Shown: in pieces, positions 1 through 7,179 of the stretch
Layout of the letters: every line of letters begins with the position of its first letter
How positions within the stretch are numbered: the stretch's first letter is position 1
From: an uncultured beta proteobacterium
GTDB lineage: Bacteria; Pseudomonadota; Gammaproteobacteria; Burkholderiales; Rhodocyclaceae
Length of the DNA stretch: 34,164 nucleotides
Reading direction: 5' to 3'
NCBI GenBank assembly: GCA_903908065.1
Contig: CAIVQO010000046.1
Span: 1 to 34,164 of the forward strand
Made by a program: the position numbers and the translations under genes
The notes under the pieces: generated by a model
What the model was told of the DNA's origin: nothing
The model's database searches: none
The model's input: only the letters and a program-made list of their open reading frames with translations

Positions 1-51
1 CACTTGTGCCTTGAATGTCGGCGAGTGGTTCCGCCTCTTCCTTCTTGCCAT
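1..51 (-). CDS. IS3-family transposase OrfA, N-terminal fragment (runs off left edge)
   Basis: The reverse complement of 51-1 reads MARRKRRNHSPTFKAQV, 17 residues with no stop before the window edge. This basic start followed by an (S/T)P(T/A)FKA(Q/R)V pattern is the characteristic opening of OrfA of many IS3-family elements, whose N-terminal helix-turn-helix binds the element ends. A GGAG stretch lies upstream on the minus strand (about 61-66). In IS3 elements OrfA is normally followed by OrfB, the DDE transposase, joined by programmed frameshifting; that part is outside the window. The call rests on only 17 residues but the pattern is distinctive. Confidence 0.65.
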   Translation of the reverse strand, partial: MARRKRRNHSPTFKAQV

Positions 52-142
52 GCTCTTGCTCCAAGTTAGGGCCGCAATGCGACCGTTTCGGGGCAAGGCT
101 ATCACTCATCTCACTGTCCGATTTTGCGGGGCCGGCTCTAAC
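1..142 (-). mobile_element. End of an IS3-family insertion sequence (partial)
   Basis: The minus strand carries the first codons of an IS3-type transposase at 51-1, preceded by about 90 bp that would be the element's left end. Reading inward from about 142, the minus strand begins TTAGAGCCGGCCCCGC, a plausible outer terminal repeat. The other end lies outside the window, so neither the terminal repeats nor a target-site duplication can be paired. The boundary at 142 is an estimate. Confidence 0.6.
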
Positions 143-439
143 TTAGCTTGGACCTGAGCTACGTGGGTGGCGAAACCGAATGGCAGAGATAGGTTCATTG
201 CCGCCCAACATTCCTGCACAGGCAACTACCGCTTCTGGCCGATTGCAGCCCCAATCTCTCCGCAGCTGAAGGTCGAACGCATGCAGGGCGCCGCCGATTT
301 GGCGGACGCCGCCGCGAGGAGCCGTGCCAGGGTTTGTCCGCCGGCGATGTCCGACGACGCTGCCAGCTTCATCGGCAGCGGCTAGTTTCGCCGGCGGCCT
401 GACGCGGCCCCGCAGCAAGGGGGGAGCGCGGGGTTTCGC

Positions 440-457
440 GAGGCCAATTGATTGGCC
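440..457. repeat. 8-bp perfect inverted repeat with 2-base spacer
   Basis: The sequence AGGCCAAT TG ATTGGCCT is self-complementary. It sits in the gene-free stretch. No T-run follows, so it does not look like a standard intrinsic terminator; it could be a protein-binding palindrome or part of a repeat element. Confidence 0.45.
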
Positions 458-571
458 TTGCGCCGCGCGAACCGGCGAGACTCTGGCGAGCCCTCCTCCG
501 CAGGGCGGGAGCCCATGAGGTGGCGCCCTGCATGCGTCCGGCCGGGCCCACCACGAATTCGCCGTATCACC

Positions 572-583
572 AGCGCCGACTAT
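572..583 (+). repeat. Dispersed 12-mer RGCGCCGACTWT, copy 1
   Basis: AGCGCCGACTAT in non-coding DNA. The same degenerate 12-mer occurs at 2607-2618, 10909-10920, 14036-14047, 20945-20956, 24554-24565, 29125-29136 and 33205-33216. The extended consensus is roughly CCRGCGCCGACTWTS. No copy of GCGCCGACT without the following WT was noticed. Function unknown; see findings. Confidence 0.7.
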
Positions 584-637
584 CCACTCGGCGACAAAAC
601 ACATTTGCGGGGGCCACCACTTGGCGACCCGGTGCGC

Positions 638-1411
638 TTAACCCGCCGCGCGGTACTCGTTGGCGAGCTTGCCTATGCCCTCGATGATCACCTCCACGGT
701 GCTGCCCGGTTTCATCGGCATGGCGCCGAGCGAGGTGCCGCAGATAATCACGTCGCCCGGTTCCAGGGTCATGTCCTGCGAGATCAGCGAGACCAGCTGC
801 GCCGGGTTGAAGATCATGTCGGCGAACGGATAGCGCTGGCGCTCGCGGCCGTTGAGCAGGGTCACCAGCTCGCCGCCGGCCGGGTCGAAATCGGTCTCGA
901 CCACCGGGCCGAAGACGCCGAAGGTGTCGAAGCTCTTGGCCCGCGTCCATTGCGCGAAGCTTTCGTCGCGCTTGAGCAGTTCGGGCGCGGTGACGTCGTT
1001 GGCGCAGCTGTAGCCGAAGATGTGGGCCGGCGCGTCGGCGACGCTGACCGCCTTGGTCTTCTTGCCGATCACCACCGCCAGCTCGCCTTCATACACCACG
1101 CGGCCGTCGTGGCTGGTGGGCGCCAAGATGGGCTGGCCGTGAGCGCAGTAGCTGTTGGCGCCCTTGATGAAGTACAGCGGTTCGGGCGGGATCGCGTTGC
1201 CGTTCTTTTCCGCCGCGGCGCGGAAGTTGTTCCACAAACCGATCATCTTCGAGGGCCGCGTCGGCGTCAGCCATTCGATGGCATCCAGCGCGAACTCCTC
1301 GCCGCTGGCCCGCTTCTCGCCGAACAATTCGCCTTCATAAGCCTGTACCTTGTCGCCGGCGAGCACGCCGAAGCGCTCCACGCCGCCAACCCGAAACCGC
1401 ATCCACTTCAT
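638..1411 (-). CDS. Fumarylacetoacetate hydrolase (FAH) family protein
   Basis: 257 residues covering a complete FAH C-terminal-type fold. FAH-family enzymes are cytosolic, metal-dependent hydrolases, decarboxylases or isomerases acting on acylpyruvates and similar beta-diketo acids in aromatic or sugar-acid breakdown. Visible features are the early F..G...GVLAGDKV segment, the metal-site glutamates in VYEGELAVVIGK, the downstream ANDVTA aspartate, the KSFDTFGVFGP segment, and the closing EPGDVIICGTSLG and KPGSTVEVIIEGIG blocks typical of the family. It is the last gene of a minus-strand run, starting 16 bp after the YfcG-like gene ends. The substrate cannot be read from sequence. A neighbouring GST might suggest maleylpyruvate or maleylacetoacetate metabolism, but that GST looks like the YfcG type instead, so I do not assign a pathway. 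Confidence 0.9.
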   Translation of the reverse strand: MKWMRFRVGGVERFGVLAGDKVQAYEGELFGEKRASGEEFALDAIEWLTPTRPSKMIGLWNNFRAAAEKNGNAIPPEPLYFIKGANSYCAHGQPILAPTSHDGRVVYEGELAVVIGKKTKAVSVADAPAHIFGYSCANDVTAPELLKRDESFAQWTRAKSFDTFGVFGPVVETDFDPAGGELVTLLNGRERQRYPFADMIFNPAQLVSLISQDMTLEPGDVIICGTSLGAMPMKPGSTVEVIIEGIGKLANEYRAAG

Positions 1412-1427
1412 CGCTTCGCTCCTGTAG

Positions 1428-2129
1428 TCAGTCCGGCCGCACGGTACTCGCGTCCTGGCCGAACAGTATCTTTTTCTCGGCGTCGGTGATCACCGGCGCG
1501 GGATTGATTTTTTCGACCAGGGCATAGGCGCGCTTTGTCGCCGGCCGCTCGCGGATGGCCTCGAACCAGCGCTTGAGATGGGGGAAGTCGTCGAGGTTCT
1601 GTCCCTGCTTCTTGTGCGGCACTATCCACGGGTAGCAGGCCATGTCGGCGATGGAGTAGTCGCCAGCGACGAACTCGCGGTCGGCCAGCCGCTTGTTGAG
1701 CACTGCGTAGAGGCGCGCCGTCTCCTTGGTATACCGCTCGATGGCGTAGGGCACCTTCTCCGGCGCGTACTGCGTGAAATGGTGGTTCTGCCCGGCCATC
1801 GGCCCCAAGCCGCCCATCTGCCAGAACAGCCACTGAATGGTCTCGGTGCGCCCGCGCAGGTCGCCGGCGATGAAGCGGCCGGTCTTGTCGGCGAGGTAGA
1901 GCAGGATGGCGCCGGATTCGAACAGCGCTACCGGTGCACCGCCATCGCTCGGGGCGTGGTCGACGATGGCCGGGATGCGGTTGTTGGGCGAGATCCGGAG
2001 GAAGTCCGGCGCGAACTGCTCGCCCTTGCCGATGTTGATCGGCACGATGCGGTGTTCGATGCCGGTTTCTTCGAGGAACAGGGTGATCTTGTGGCCGTTG
2101 GGGGTGGTCCAGTAGTAGAGGTCGATCAT
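1428..2129 (-). CDS. yfcG: YfcG-like glutathione S-transferase / disulfide-bond reductase
   Basis: 233 residues, the usual length for the Nu-class/YfcG group. The opening resembles YfcG closely: MIDLYYWTTPNGHKITLFLE, then RISPNNRIPAIVDH (the cis-Pro loop that holds glutathione) and LFESGAILLYLADKTG. The C-terminal all-helical domain contains QWLFWQMGGLGPMAGQNHHF and the N-capping SIADMACYPW motif. E. coli YfcG binds glutathione and reduces small disulfides in the cytosol; the same role is inferred here. It overlaps the upstream SGNH hydrolase gene by four bases (ATGA at 2126-2129), pointing to translational coupling. Confidence 0.88.
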   Translation of the reverse strand: MIDLYYWTTPNGHKITLFLEETGIEHRIVPINIGKGEQFAPDFLRISPNNRIPAIVDHAPSDGGAPVALFESGAILLYLADKTGRFIAGDLRGRTETIQWLFWQMGGLGPMAGQNHHFTQYAPEKVPYAIERYTKETARLYAVLNKRLADREFVAGDYSIADMACYPWIVPHKKQGQNLDDFPHLKRWFEAIRERPATKRAYALVEKINPAPVITDAEKKILFGQDASTVRPD

Positions 2130-2848
2130 GGGTTCTCCTTCTTGTGGTCGGCGATGCGCCGCGCCGCTTCGCGCGCCCAGAGCGCATAGAGTGGCGGGCC
2201 GGGGTGGAAGCCGTCGCTGGCCATGGCCGACACGTCCATGGTGCCATGGTCCAGTTCCAGGTAGTCGCAGCCCGGACGCTCCCGGGCCAGGCCGGCCAGT
2301 ACGCGGTTGAAGTCGCGGGCACGGGCGCCGACGTACCAGCGCAGCGGTTGCGGCAGGGCAGGAAAGCGATGCATCGGCGGCAGGGCGCTGAGGATGATGT
2401 GGCCGGCGCCGAACTGTTCGCGCAGCCGGTCAATCAGGACCAACTGTTGTCGCCGCCATGTCGCCAGTGGCAGGCGGCCGGTGACGTCGTTCACCCCCAG
2501 CGAAGTGACGACCACGTCGAAGCCGGTGGCCGGTTCCTGCGCCAGGCGGCGCAGGATGTCGCGCGTGGTGGCTCCGGTGAAGGCCAGCAGCTTCCAGCGC
2601 AGGTGGAAAGTCGGCGCTAGCGACACGGCGAGCTGCCCGGCCAGCGCGCGATCCTGCGTGTCAGTACCCACTCCGGCGGCGGCCGAGTCACCAAGCACCA
2701 GCAAGCGCAGCTCGGGGCCGCTGCCGATAGCGCCCTCGCGCTCGCCGTCTGGTTCGGGCAGGATCGGCACTTCGCGCCGTACCCGCTTGCCCTGGGCCAG
2801 CAGCACCGGGCCGAGCGCAATCGTTGCCACAGTGTGGCGCAAGCTCAC
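2126..2848 (-). CDS. SGNH/GDSL-type lipase/esterase
   Basis: 240 residues. SGNH hydrolases are Ser-His-Asp esterases without the usual nucleophile elbow. Block I is LLVLGDSAAAGVG with the nucleophile near Ser55; block III is VVVTSLGVNDVTG, supplying the oxyanion-hole Asn; block V is DGFHPGP near the C terminus, supplying the catalytic Asp and His. The N terminus (residues 1-19) is mildly hydrophobic but ends in a KRVRRE basic stretch, so it is more likely an anchor or nothing than a clear cleavable signal. The start overlaps the stop of the DUF2721 gene (2845-2848) and its end overlaps yfcG, so the three are co-transcribed. It carries one copy of the dispersed 12-mer, encoding L-A-P-T-F. Substrate unknown. 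Confidence 0.85.
   Translation of the reverse strand: MSLRHTVATIALGPVLLAQGKRVRREVPILPEPDGEREGAIGSGPELRLLVLGDSAAAGVGTDTQDRALAGQLAVSLAPTFHLRWKLLAFTGATTRDILRRLAQEPATGFDVVVTSLGVNDVTGRLPLATWRRQQLVLIDRLREQFGAGHIILSALPPMHRFPALPQPLRWYVGARARDFNRVLAGLARERPGCDYLELDHGTMDVSAMASDGFHPGPPLYALWAREAARRIADHKKENP
2607..2618 (-). repeat. Dispersed 12-mer, copy 2
   Basis: AGCGCCGACTTT on the minus strand, inside the SGNH hydrolase gene. Confidence 0.7.
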
Positions 2849-3279
2849 GGCTGGTTGTGCGTGCCCGAGCGCACGGCGAGGAAGACTTCGCGCAGGAACA
2901 GGCCCAGCGCCGCGATCATGGCCAGCATGGCGGCGATGAACAGGGCCGCCACGCTGCGCGCCAGATCGACGCCGAGCAGGGCGCCGAGGAAGGCGCCCGC
3001 CACCACCATGCAGACCAGCAGGGCTGAGAGCACGGCGCAGAAAATCGCGTAATACACCTGGGCGCTGCGCCGCACCAGCATCGCGATCTCTTTCTCGGCC
3101 GCCGGATTGGACTGGGCGTCGGCGGCATCCAGCCGTTCCCGCACCACGCGTCGCCGGTCAACAATGCGCCCCAGGCGGGTGTTGAGGGCGTTGATCATGG
3201 TGGCGATGGCCGTCAGCAGGAACACCGGCGCCACGGCGAGCTGGATGACGCGGCTGATATCGGTCAGGTGGGAATCCAT
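2845..3279 (-). CDS. DUF2721 family membrane protein
   Basis: 144 residues from the ATG at 3279. The frame stays open to a GTG at 3318, but the ATG gives the usual DUF2721 opening, with hydrophobic VIQLAVAPVFLLTAIATMINAL directly after a short polar head. Features: membrane segment about residues 10-30; an Arg-rich cytosolic linker TRLGRIVDRRRVVRERLD; then two hydrophobic segments (about 75-100 and 105-128). The family has no established function. It heads the minus-strand run DUF2721, SGNH hydrolase, yfcG, FAH, and is divergent from the signalling cluster across a 208-bp gap. Confidence 0.85.
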   Translation of the reverse strand: MDSHLTDISRVIQLAVAPVFLLTAIATMINALNTRLGRIVDRRRVVRERLDAADAQSNPAAEKEIAMLVRRSAQVYYAIFCAVLSALLVCMVVAGAFLGALLGVDLARSVAALFIAAMLAMIAALGLFLREVFLAVRSGTHNQP

Positions 3280-3362
3280 GGGCGCTGGCAGGCTCCGGCA
3301 AGGAAAGACCTGAATCACACCAGATTATTGACAGGACGGGAAGAGGCCGGCAAGCGGAACTA

Positions 3363-3413
3363 TTTCACGCCGGAGTGAAAATCTCTGATAAAAACTAGCA
3401 TTATTTGATCAAA
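3363..3413 (+). promoter_or_regulatory. Candidate operators in the divergent upstream region of the signalling cluster
   Basis: Two symmetrical elements lie in an unusually AT-rich patch of the 3280-3487 gap: TTTCAC-N6-GTGAAA (3363-3380) and the perfect 10-bp palindrome TTTGATCAAA (3404-3413). Their position between the divergent DUF2721 and HTH-receiver genes fits operators for one or both transcripts. The HTH-receiver protein could be the ligand (autoregulation), which is inference. No convincing -35/-10 pair was identified. Confidence 0.4.
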
Positions 3414-3487
3414 AGTGATATTGTTCGTCCCACGGTGGCATCGATGATGCCTAAGAGCAACAGGGATTCGCAGCAAGCGAGACCAAC

Positions 3488-4126
3488 ATGTCCAGGGAAA
3501 AATTCATCGAAAGAAGTTTCTGCACCACGCGCGAGGCCGCCGAGATGCTCGGCATCTCGCTGCGCACGGCACAGCTGTGGTCGGAGAGCGGCCTGCTTGA
3601 TGCCTGGAAGACCAGCGGCGGGCACCGGCGGATTTCCCGCCAGTCGATCGAGCGACTGCTCAGCGGGCGCGCCAGCGATCTGCCGACGCGCGCCGATCCG
3701 GGTGGCGACACCAGTGCCGAAGCGTTCGGCGTAATGGTCGTCGAGGACGACCCGGACCTGCGGCGGCTTTACGAAATCAAGCTGCGCGGCTGGCCGATGA
3801 AGCCCAACGTGGTCACCGCCGGCGACGGCTACGAAGCCCTGGTGCTGCTCGGCCTCAAGCGCCCCGACATGCTGATCGCCGACCTGCAGATGCCCGGGCT
3901 GGACGGCTTTCGCATGCTGCGCACCATCCAGGGCGCACCCGAACTCGCCGGCATGAAGATCGTGGTCGTCAGCGGCCTCGATCCGGACGATATCGAACAA
4001 CGCGGCAGCGTGCCTGCCGGCATTCCCATCCTGCCCAAGCCAGTCCCCTTCGACCGGCTGGCCACCCTGGCCGGGCAAATACTTGCCGAACGCGGCAAAG
4101 CAGAAAACGCAAGGAAGGAGAGCTGA
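3488..4126 (+). CDS. Excisionase/MerR-type HTH domain fused to a response-regulator receiver
   Basis: 212 residues. Residues about 10-60 form an excisionase/MerR-like winged helix: FCTTREAAEMLGISLRTAQLW (recognition region) followed by TSGGHRRISRQSIERLL, the GGHRR wing typical of this family. After a polar linker (about 61-78), residues 80-200 form a CheY-like receiver: VMVVEDDPDLRRL (acidic pair), phosphoacceptor Asp132 in LIADLQMPGLDG, and Lys184 in ILPKPVPF. The order is reversed from classical response regulators, which carry the receiver first. Inferred role: phosphorylation-controlled DNA-binding protein, cytosolic. It is the first gene of the plus-strand signalling run, one base before the next start. 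The upstream ribosome site is weak (GCGAGAC), so the start is moderately certain. Confidence 0.88.
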   Translation: MSREKFIERSFCTTREAAEMLGISLRTAQLWSESGLLDAWKTSGGHRRISRQSIERLLSGRASDLPTRADPGGDTSAEAFGVMVVEDDPDLRRLYEIKLRGWPMKPNVVTAGDGYEALVLLGLKRPDMLIADLQMPGLDGFRMLRTIQGAPELAGMKIVVVSGLDPDDIEQRGSVPAGIPILPKPVPFDRLATLAGQILAERGKAENARKES

Positions 4127-4127
4127 A

Positions 4128-4499
4128 ATGAACAAGGTACTTCTCGTCGATGACCATTCCGACATCCGCCGCCTGATCCGCATCACACTGGGCAAGGATT
4201 TCGAGGTGCTCGAAGCCGAGGACGGGATGACCGGCCTGGAAATCGCGCGCAAGCAGAAACCCGACCTGGTCGTGCTCGACGTCATGATGCCGGGCGAGAT
4301 GGACGGCTTGCAGGTGCTCGACGCGATCAAGGCCGACCCGACGCTGGCCCAGACGCGGGTAATCATGGTCACCGCGCGCGGCCAGGCCCGCGACTACGAA
4401 GATGGCATGCAGCGCGGCGCCGACGCCTACTTCATCAAGCCATTCAGCCCCCTGCAACTGATTGCCGCGATCAAGCACGCCCTGGCCAGCCAGCCATGA
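4128..4499 (+). CDS. Single-domain response regulator (CheY-like receiver 1)
   Basis: 123 residues starting at the ATG at 4128, preceded by AAGGAGAG at good spacing, which favours it over upstream in-frame ATGs. The whole protein is one receiver domain: VLLVDDHSDIRRL (acidic pocket), phosphoacceptor Asp51 in LVVLDVMMPGEMDG, Thr in MVTARG, and Lys104 in YFIKPFSP. There is no output domain, so it presumably acts by protein-protein contact or as a phosphate relay or sink. It has the same key positions (Asp51, Lys104) as the second single receiver at 11007-11396, suggesting duplication. Its stop overlaps the start of the PAS-GGDEF gene (ATGA). Confidence 0.92.
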   Translation: MNKVLLVDDHSDIRRLIRITLGKDFEVLEAEDGMTGLEIARKQKPDLVVLDVMMPGEMDGLQVLDAIKADPTLAQTRVIMVTARGQARDYEDGMQRGADAYFIKPFSPLQLIAAIKHALASQP

Positions 4500-5980
4500 A
4501 TGCGGTGCTCCACGACGGGGACAAGCAGGCGCCCGCCGGCGGGCAGACGGTGCGCCTGCCGGGCAGTTCGCGCTCCGTTTCCCTGCATGAGCAGTTGTAC
4601 CGCTACGCCGACGACCTGCAGTTGATGATCGAACGCAACACCGAGCTTGCGGCCGACAACGACGAACTGCGCGAATCTTCCGAGCGCCTCCTGGAAAGCC
4701 GCGAGGAGCTCGATGCGATCCTGCAGACTTCGCTCGACATCCACCTGATCACCGATGCGGCCGGTGGCATCCTGCAATCCAACCCGGCCAGCCGGTCGCT
4801 GGCGCCGGCAGAAAAGCTCCAGCACAGCAACCTTGGCGACTGGGTTGAGGCGGCGCACATGGCCGACTTCGTCGCCCTGCACTCCAATGTCTTGCGCAGC
4901 CACTCGTGTCCGGAGCAGGGCGTCGAACTGCACCTGCGCCGGGACGACACGCAACGCCCGCCGCTGATCGTCACCGCCCGGGTACTGGCAGTGCGGCGCG
5001 GCGACAACCTGCGCCACCTGCACTGGATCCTGCGCGACGTCACCTACCTGCGCGAGACCGAGTTCGAAACCCGCATCGCCTCGATGGTGTTCAAGAACGC
5101 GATGGAGGGCGTCATGATCACCGATGTCGAGGGCGGCATACTGGCGGTCAATGGCGCCTTCAGCACCATCACCGGCTACAGCGCCAGCGAAGCCCTGGGC
5201 CGGAGCCCGAGCTTCCTCGCCTCGGGCCACCAAAGCCACGAGTTCTACCAGGCCTTCTGGAGCTCGCTGCGCAGCACCGGCTCCTGGCAGGGCGTGCTGT
5301 TCAATCGCCGCCGCAACGGCGAGACCTATCCGGAACGGCTGACGGTCAATGCCGTGCGCGATACCGATGGCGACATCCTCAGCTACATCGCCGTGTTTTC
5401 CGACCTGTCGCAGCAAGCGCGCGTGCCCGAGCAGGAAGCCTTCCTGTCCCATCACCGCGACCCGCTGACCCAGGTTGCCAACCGGCAGCTGCTCGAAGAC
5501 CGGCTGGAACGACTGGCTTCGCTGTCGCGCCGTTCGGGCATCCCCTTCGGCCTGCTGCGCATCGACATCGACGGCTTTTCCCGCGTGAATGCTGAGCATG
5601 GCCATCTCTCGGGCGACCGCCTGTTGCGCGCGGTTGCCGAGCGTCTGGTGGCGGCGGTGCGCGAATCCGACACCGTGGCCCGCCTGGGCGCCGACGATTT
5701 CGTGCTGCTGGCACCCGGCATGGCTCAGGCGGACGACGTAAACCGCTTGGCCGCCAAGCTGATCGACGCCTTGCGGCAGCCGGTCCACATCGACGACAAG
5801 GAGATCGGCATAACGGTCAGCCTGGGGTGCGCCATGTTTCCCGAGCATGGTTACGACGTAGATCGCCTGCTCGAAAGTGCCCGGCAAGCGCTGGACCGCG
5901 CCAGGTCCGGCGGCGGCAACCGCTGCGAAATTTTTGACGCATCGCTCCAGACTCCAACACTCGTGCCCGGATCATCATGA
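4496..5980 (+). CDS. PAS-PAS-GGDEF protein with degenerate GGDEF motif and intact I-site
   Basis: 494 residues, no membrane segment. The N terminus (about 30-70) is a likely coiled coil. PAS 1 spans about 72-190 (LDAILQTSLDIHLITDAAGG), PAS 2 about 205-315 (FKNAMEGVMITDVEGGILAVN), and the GGDEF domain about 325-485 (RDPLTQVANRQLLEDRL; DIDGFSRVNAEHGHLSGDRLL). The catalytic motif reads G398-A-D-D-F402 instead of GG(D/E)EF, with Ala replacing the second Gly and Asp replacing Glu. The RxxD I-site (Arg389-Asp392) sits exactly five residues upstream, as in functional diguanylate cyclases. Cyclase activity is therefore doubtful while c-di-GMP binding remains plausible. It is coupled by four-base overlaps to the receiver before it and the binding protein after it. 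Confidence 0.9.
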   Translation: MNAVLHDGDKQAPAGGQTVRLPGSSRSVSLHEQLYRYADDLQLMIERNTELAADNDELRESSERLLESREELDAILQTSLDIHLITDAAGGILQSNPASRSLAPAEKLQHSNLGDWVEAAHMADFVALHSNVLRSHSCPEQGVELHLRRDDTQRPPLIVTARVLAVRRGDNLRHLHWILRDVTYLRETEFETRIASMVFKNAMEGVMITDVEGGILAVNGAFSTITGYSASEALGRSPSFLASGHQSHEFYQAFWSSLRSTGSWQGVLFNRRRNGETYPERLTVNAVRDTDGDILSYIAVFSDLSQQARVPEQEAFLSHHRDPLTQVANRQLLEDRLERLASLSRRSGIPFGLLRIDIDGFSRVNAEHGHLSGDRLLRAVAERLVAAVRESDTVARLGADDFVLLAPGMAQADDVNRLAAKLIDALRQPVHIDDKEIGITVSLGCAMFPEHGYDVDRLLESARQALDRARSGGGNRCEIFDASLQTPTLVPGSS

Positions 5981-7167
5981 ACGACATGTCTTCCCTCACC
6001 CGCCGGCGCCTGCTGGGCGCCCTATGCGGCAGCGCCGCCCTGGCCGCACTTCCCGTGCGGGGCCAGGCCGGCAATCCGATACGCATCGGCCTCAGCGCGG
6101 AATTCGGCATGCAGGGCAGCCACGCCGCGCAATCAATCGAGAAGGGCATCCTGCTGGCGATCGACGAGATCAACGCCGGCGGCGGCGTGCTTGGCCGTCC
6201 GCTGGCGCTGGAAAAGCGAGACGATCGCGGCGTGCCCGCGCGCGGCGTGGACAACCTCACCGAGTTCGCGGCGATGTCCGACCTGGTGGCCGTGTTCTGC
6301 GGCCGCTTCTCGCCGGTCGCCATCGAACAGGCGCCGGTGGCCAACCGCCTTGGCGTGCTGCTGCTCGATCCATGGGCGGCAGCGGACGGCATCGTGCAGC
6401 AGCCGGCGCCCAACTATGTGTTTCGGGTCTCGGCCAATGACAGCTGGGCGATGCAGACCCTGCTTGACCATGCCCGTCGCCGCCAATACCGCAAGCTTGC
6501 CCTGCTGCTGCCCAACACGGCCTGGGGCCGCAGCAGCGAAGCCGCCGCCCTGGCCCACGCCAGGAGCGATGCCGGACTGCGTCTGGCCTCCTATTGGTAC
6601 AACTGGGGTGACTCGGATTTCGCGCCGCGCCTGCAACAGCTGCGCAGCGAAGGTGCGCGCGCCCTCATCATGGTCGCCAACGAAAGCGAAGGCGCCCATG
6701 TGGTGCGGGCCATGGCGGCCCTGCCGCCCGAGCAGCGCATTCCCATCATTTCGCACTGGGGCATCGCCGGGGGCGACTTCGCCAACACGGCCGGCAAGGC
6801 GCTGGAGGCGGTGGACCTGGTGGTGGTCCAGACCTTCAGCTTCAGCGGCAACAGCAACCCCCGGGCCAAGGCCGTGGCCGCTGCCTTACCGAAGCGCTTT
6901 GGCCACGACGTGGCTGCACTGCGCGGCCAGGTCGGCTTCGCCCACGCCTACGACCTCACTTACCTGCTGGCAGGTGCCCTGCGCAAGGCCGGCAATACCG
7001 GCCGCGCCGCCGTACGTGACGCACTGGAAAGTATCGACAGCCATGACGGCCTGGTGCGCAACTATCGCAAACCCTTCGGTCCCAACGATCACGAGGGCCT
7101 CGATCGCGCGCAGATGTTCCTCGCCCGCTTCGATGCCGAGGGCAACCTGAGGGCCATCCCCAGGTAA
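5977..7167 (+). CDS. Exported branched-chain-amino-acid-type ABC substrate-binding protein (lone)
   Basis: 396 residues. The N terminus SSLTRRRLLGALCGSAALAA fits a twin-arginine-like signal peptide, with cleavage plausible after about residue 30 (VRGQA). The mature part is a type I periplasmic binding protein of the Leu/Ile/Val family (Peripla_BP_6): IRIGLSAEFGMQGSHAAQ, GILLAIDEINAGGGVLGRPL, the central KLALLLPNTAWGR and ALIMVANESEGAHVVRAM. No permease or ATPase gene is nearby. It is instead embedded between a PAS-GGDEF protein and an HDOD/kinase block with a four-base overlap upstream. I infer a sensory role, presenting a small ligand to the membrane kinase downstream, rather than transport. 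The ligand cannot be read from sequence. Confidence 0.88.
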   Translation: MNDMSSLTRRRLLGALCGSAALAALPVRGQAGNPIRIGLSAEFGMQGSHAAQSIEKGILLAIDEINAGGGVLGRPLALEKRDDRGVPARGVDNLTEFAAMSDLVAVFCGRFSPVAIEQAPVANRLGVLLLDPWAAADGIVQQPAPNYVFRVSANDSWAMQTLLDHARRRQYRKLALLLPNTAWGRSSEAAALAHARSDAGLRLASYWYNWGDSDFAPRLQQLRSEGARALIMVANESEGAHVVRAMAALPPEQRIPIISHWGIAGGDFANTAGKALEAVDLVVVQTFSFSGNSNPRAKAVAAALPKRFGHDVAALRGQVGFAHAYDLTYLLAGALRKAGNTGRAAVRDALESIDSHDGLVRNYRKPFGPNDHEGLDRAQMFLARFDAEGNLRAIPR

Positions 7168-7179
7168 CGGGGTCCGGAC

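Larger units (their letters stand above)
143..637. other. Gene-free stretch between IS end and FAH gene
   Basis: No open frame here looks like a real protein: candidates on both strands are short, overlap one another and are rich in Arg, Pro and Ala, as expected of GC-rich non-coding DNA. The stretch holds an 8-bp perfect inverted repeat, AGGCCAAT-TG-ATTGGCCT (about 440-457), several GC-rich self-complementary segments between 480 and 550, and one copy of the dispersed 12-mer. It may be a degraded gene remnant or a non-coding repeat next to the IS. Confidence 0.5.

Noticed and set aside
167-385. Short frame encoding about 72 residues beside the IS end
   Set aside because: Low-complexity content, no ribosome site and other overlapping frames; similar translations are common spurious predictions.
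452-1489. A 345-codon plus-strand frame overlapping the FAH gene
   Set aside because: Antisense shadow of FAH over most of its length; no family resemblance.
3328-3333. TTGACA as a -35 box for the signalling cluster
   Set aside because: No -10-like hexamer lies 15-19 bp downstream on the plus strand.
4427-5887. A 486-codon antisense frame over the PAS-GGDEF gene
   Set aside because: Mirror of the sense codon pattern; no motif or ribosome site.
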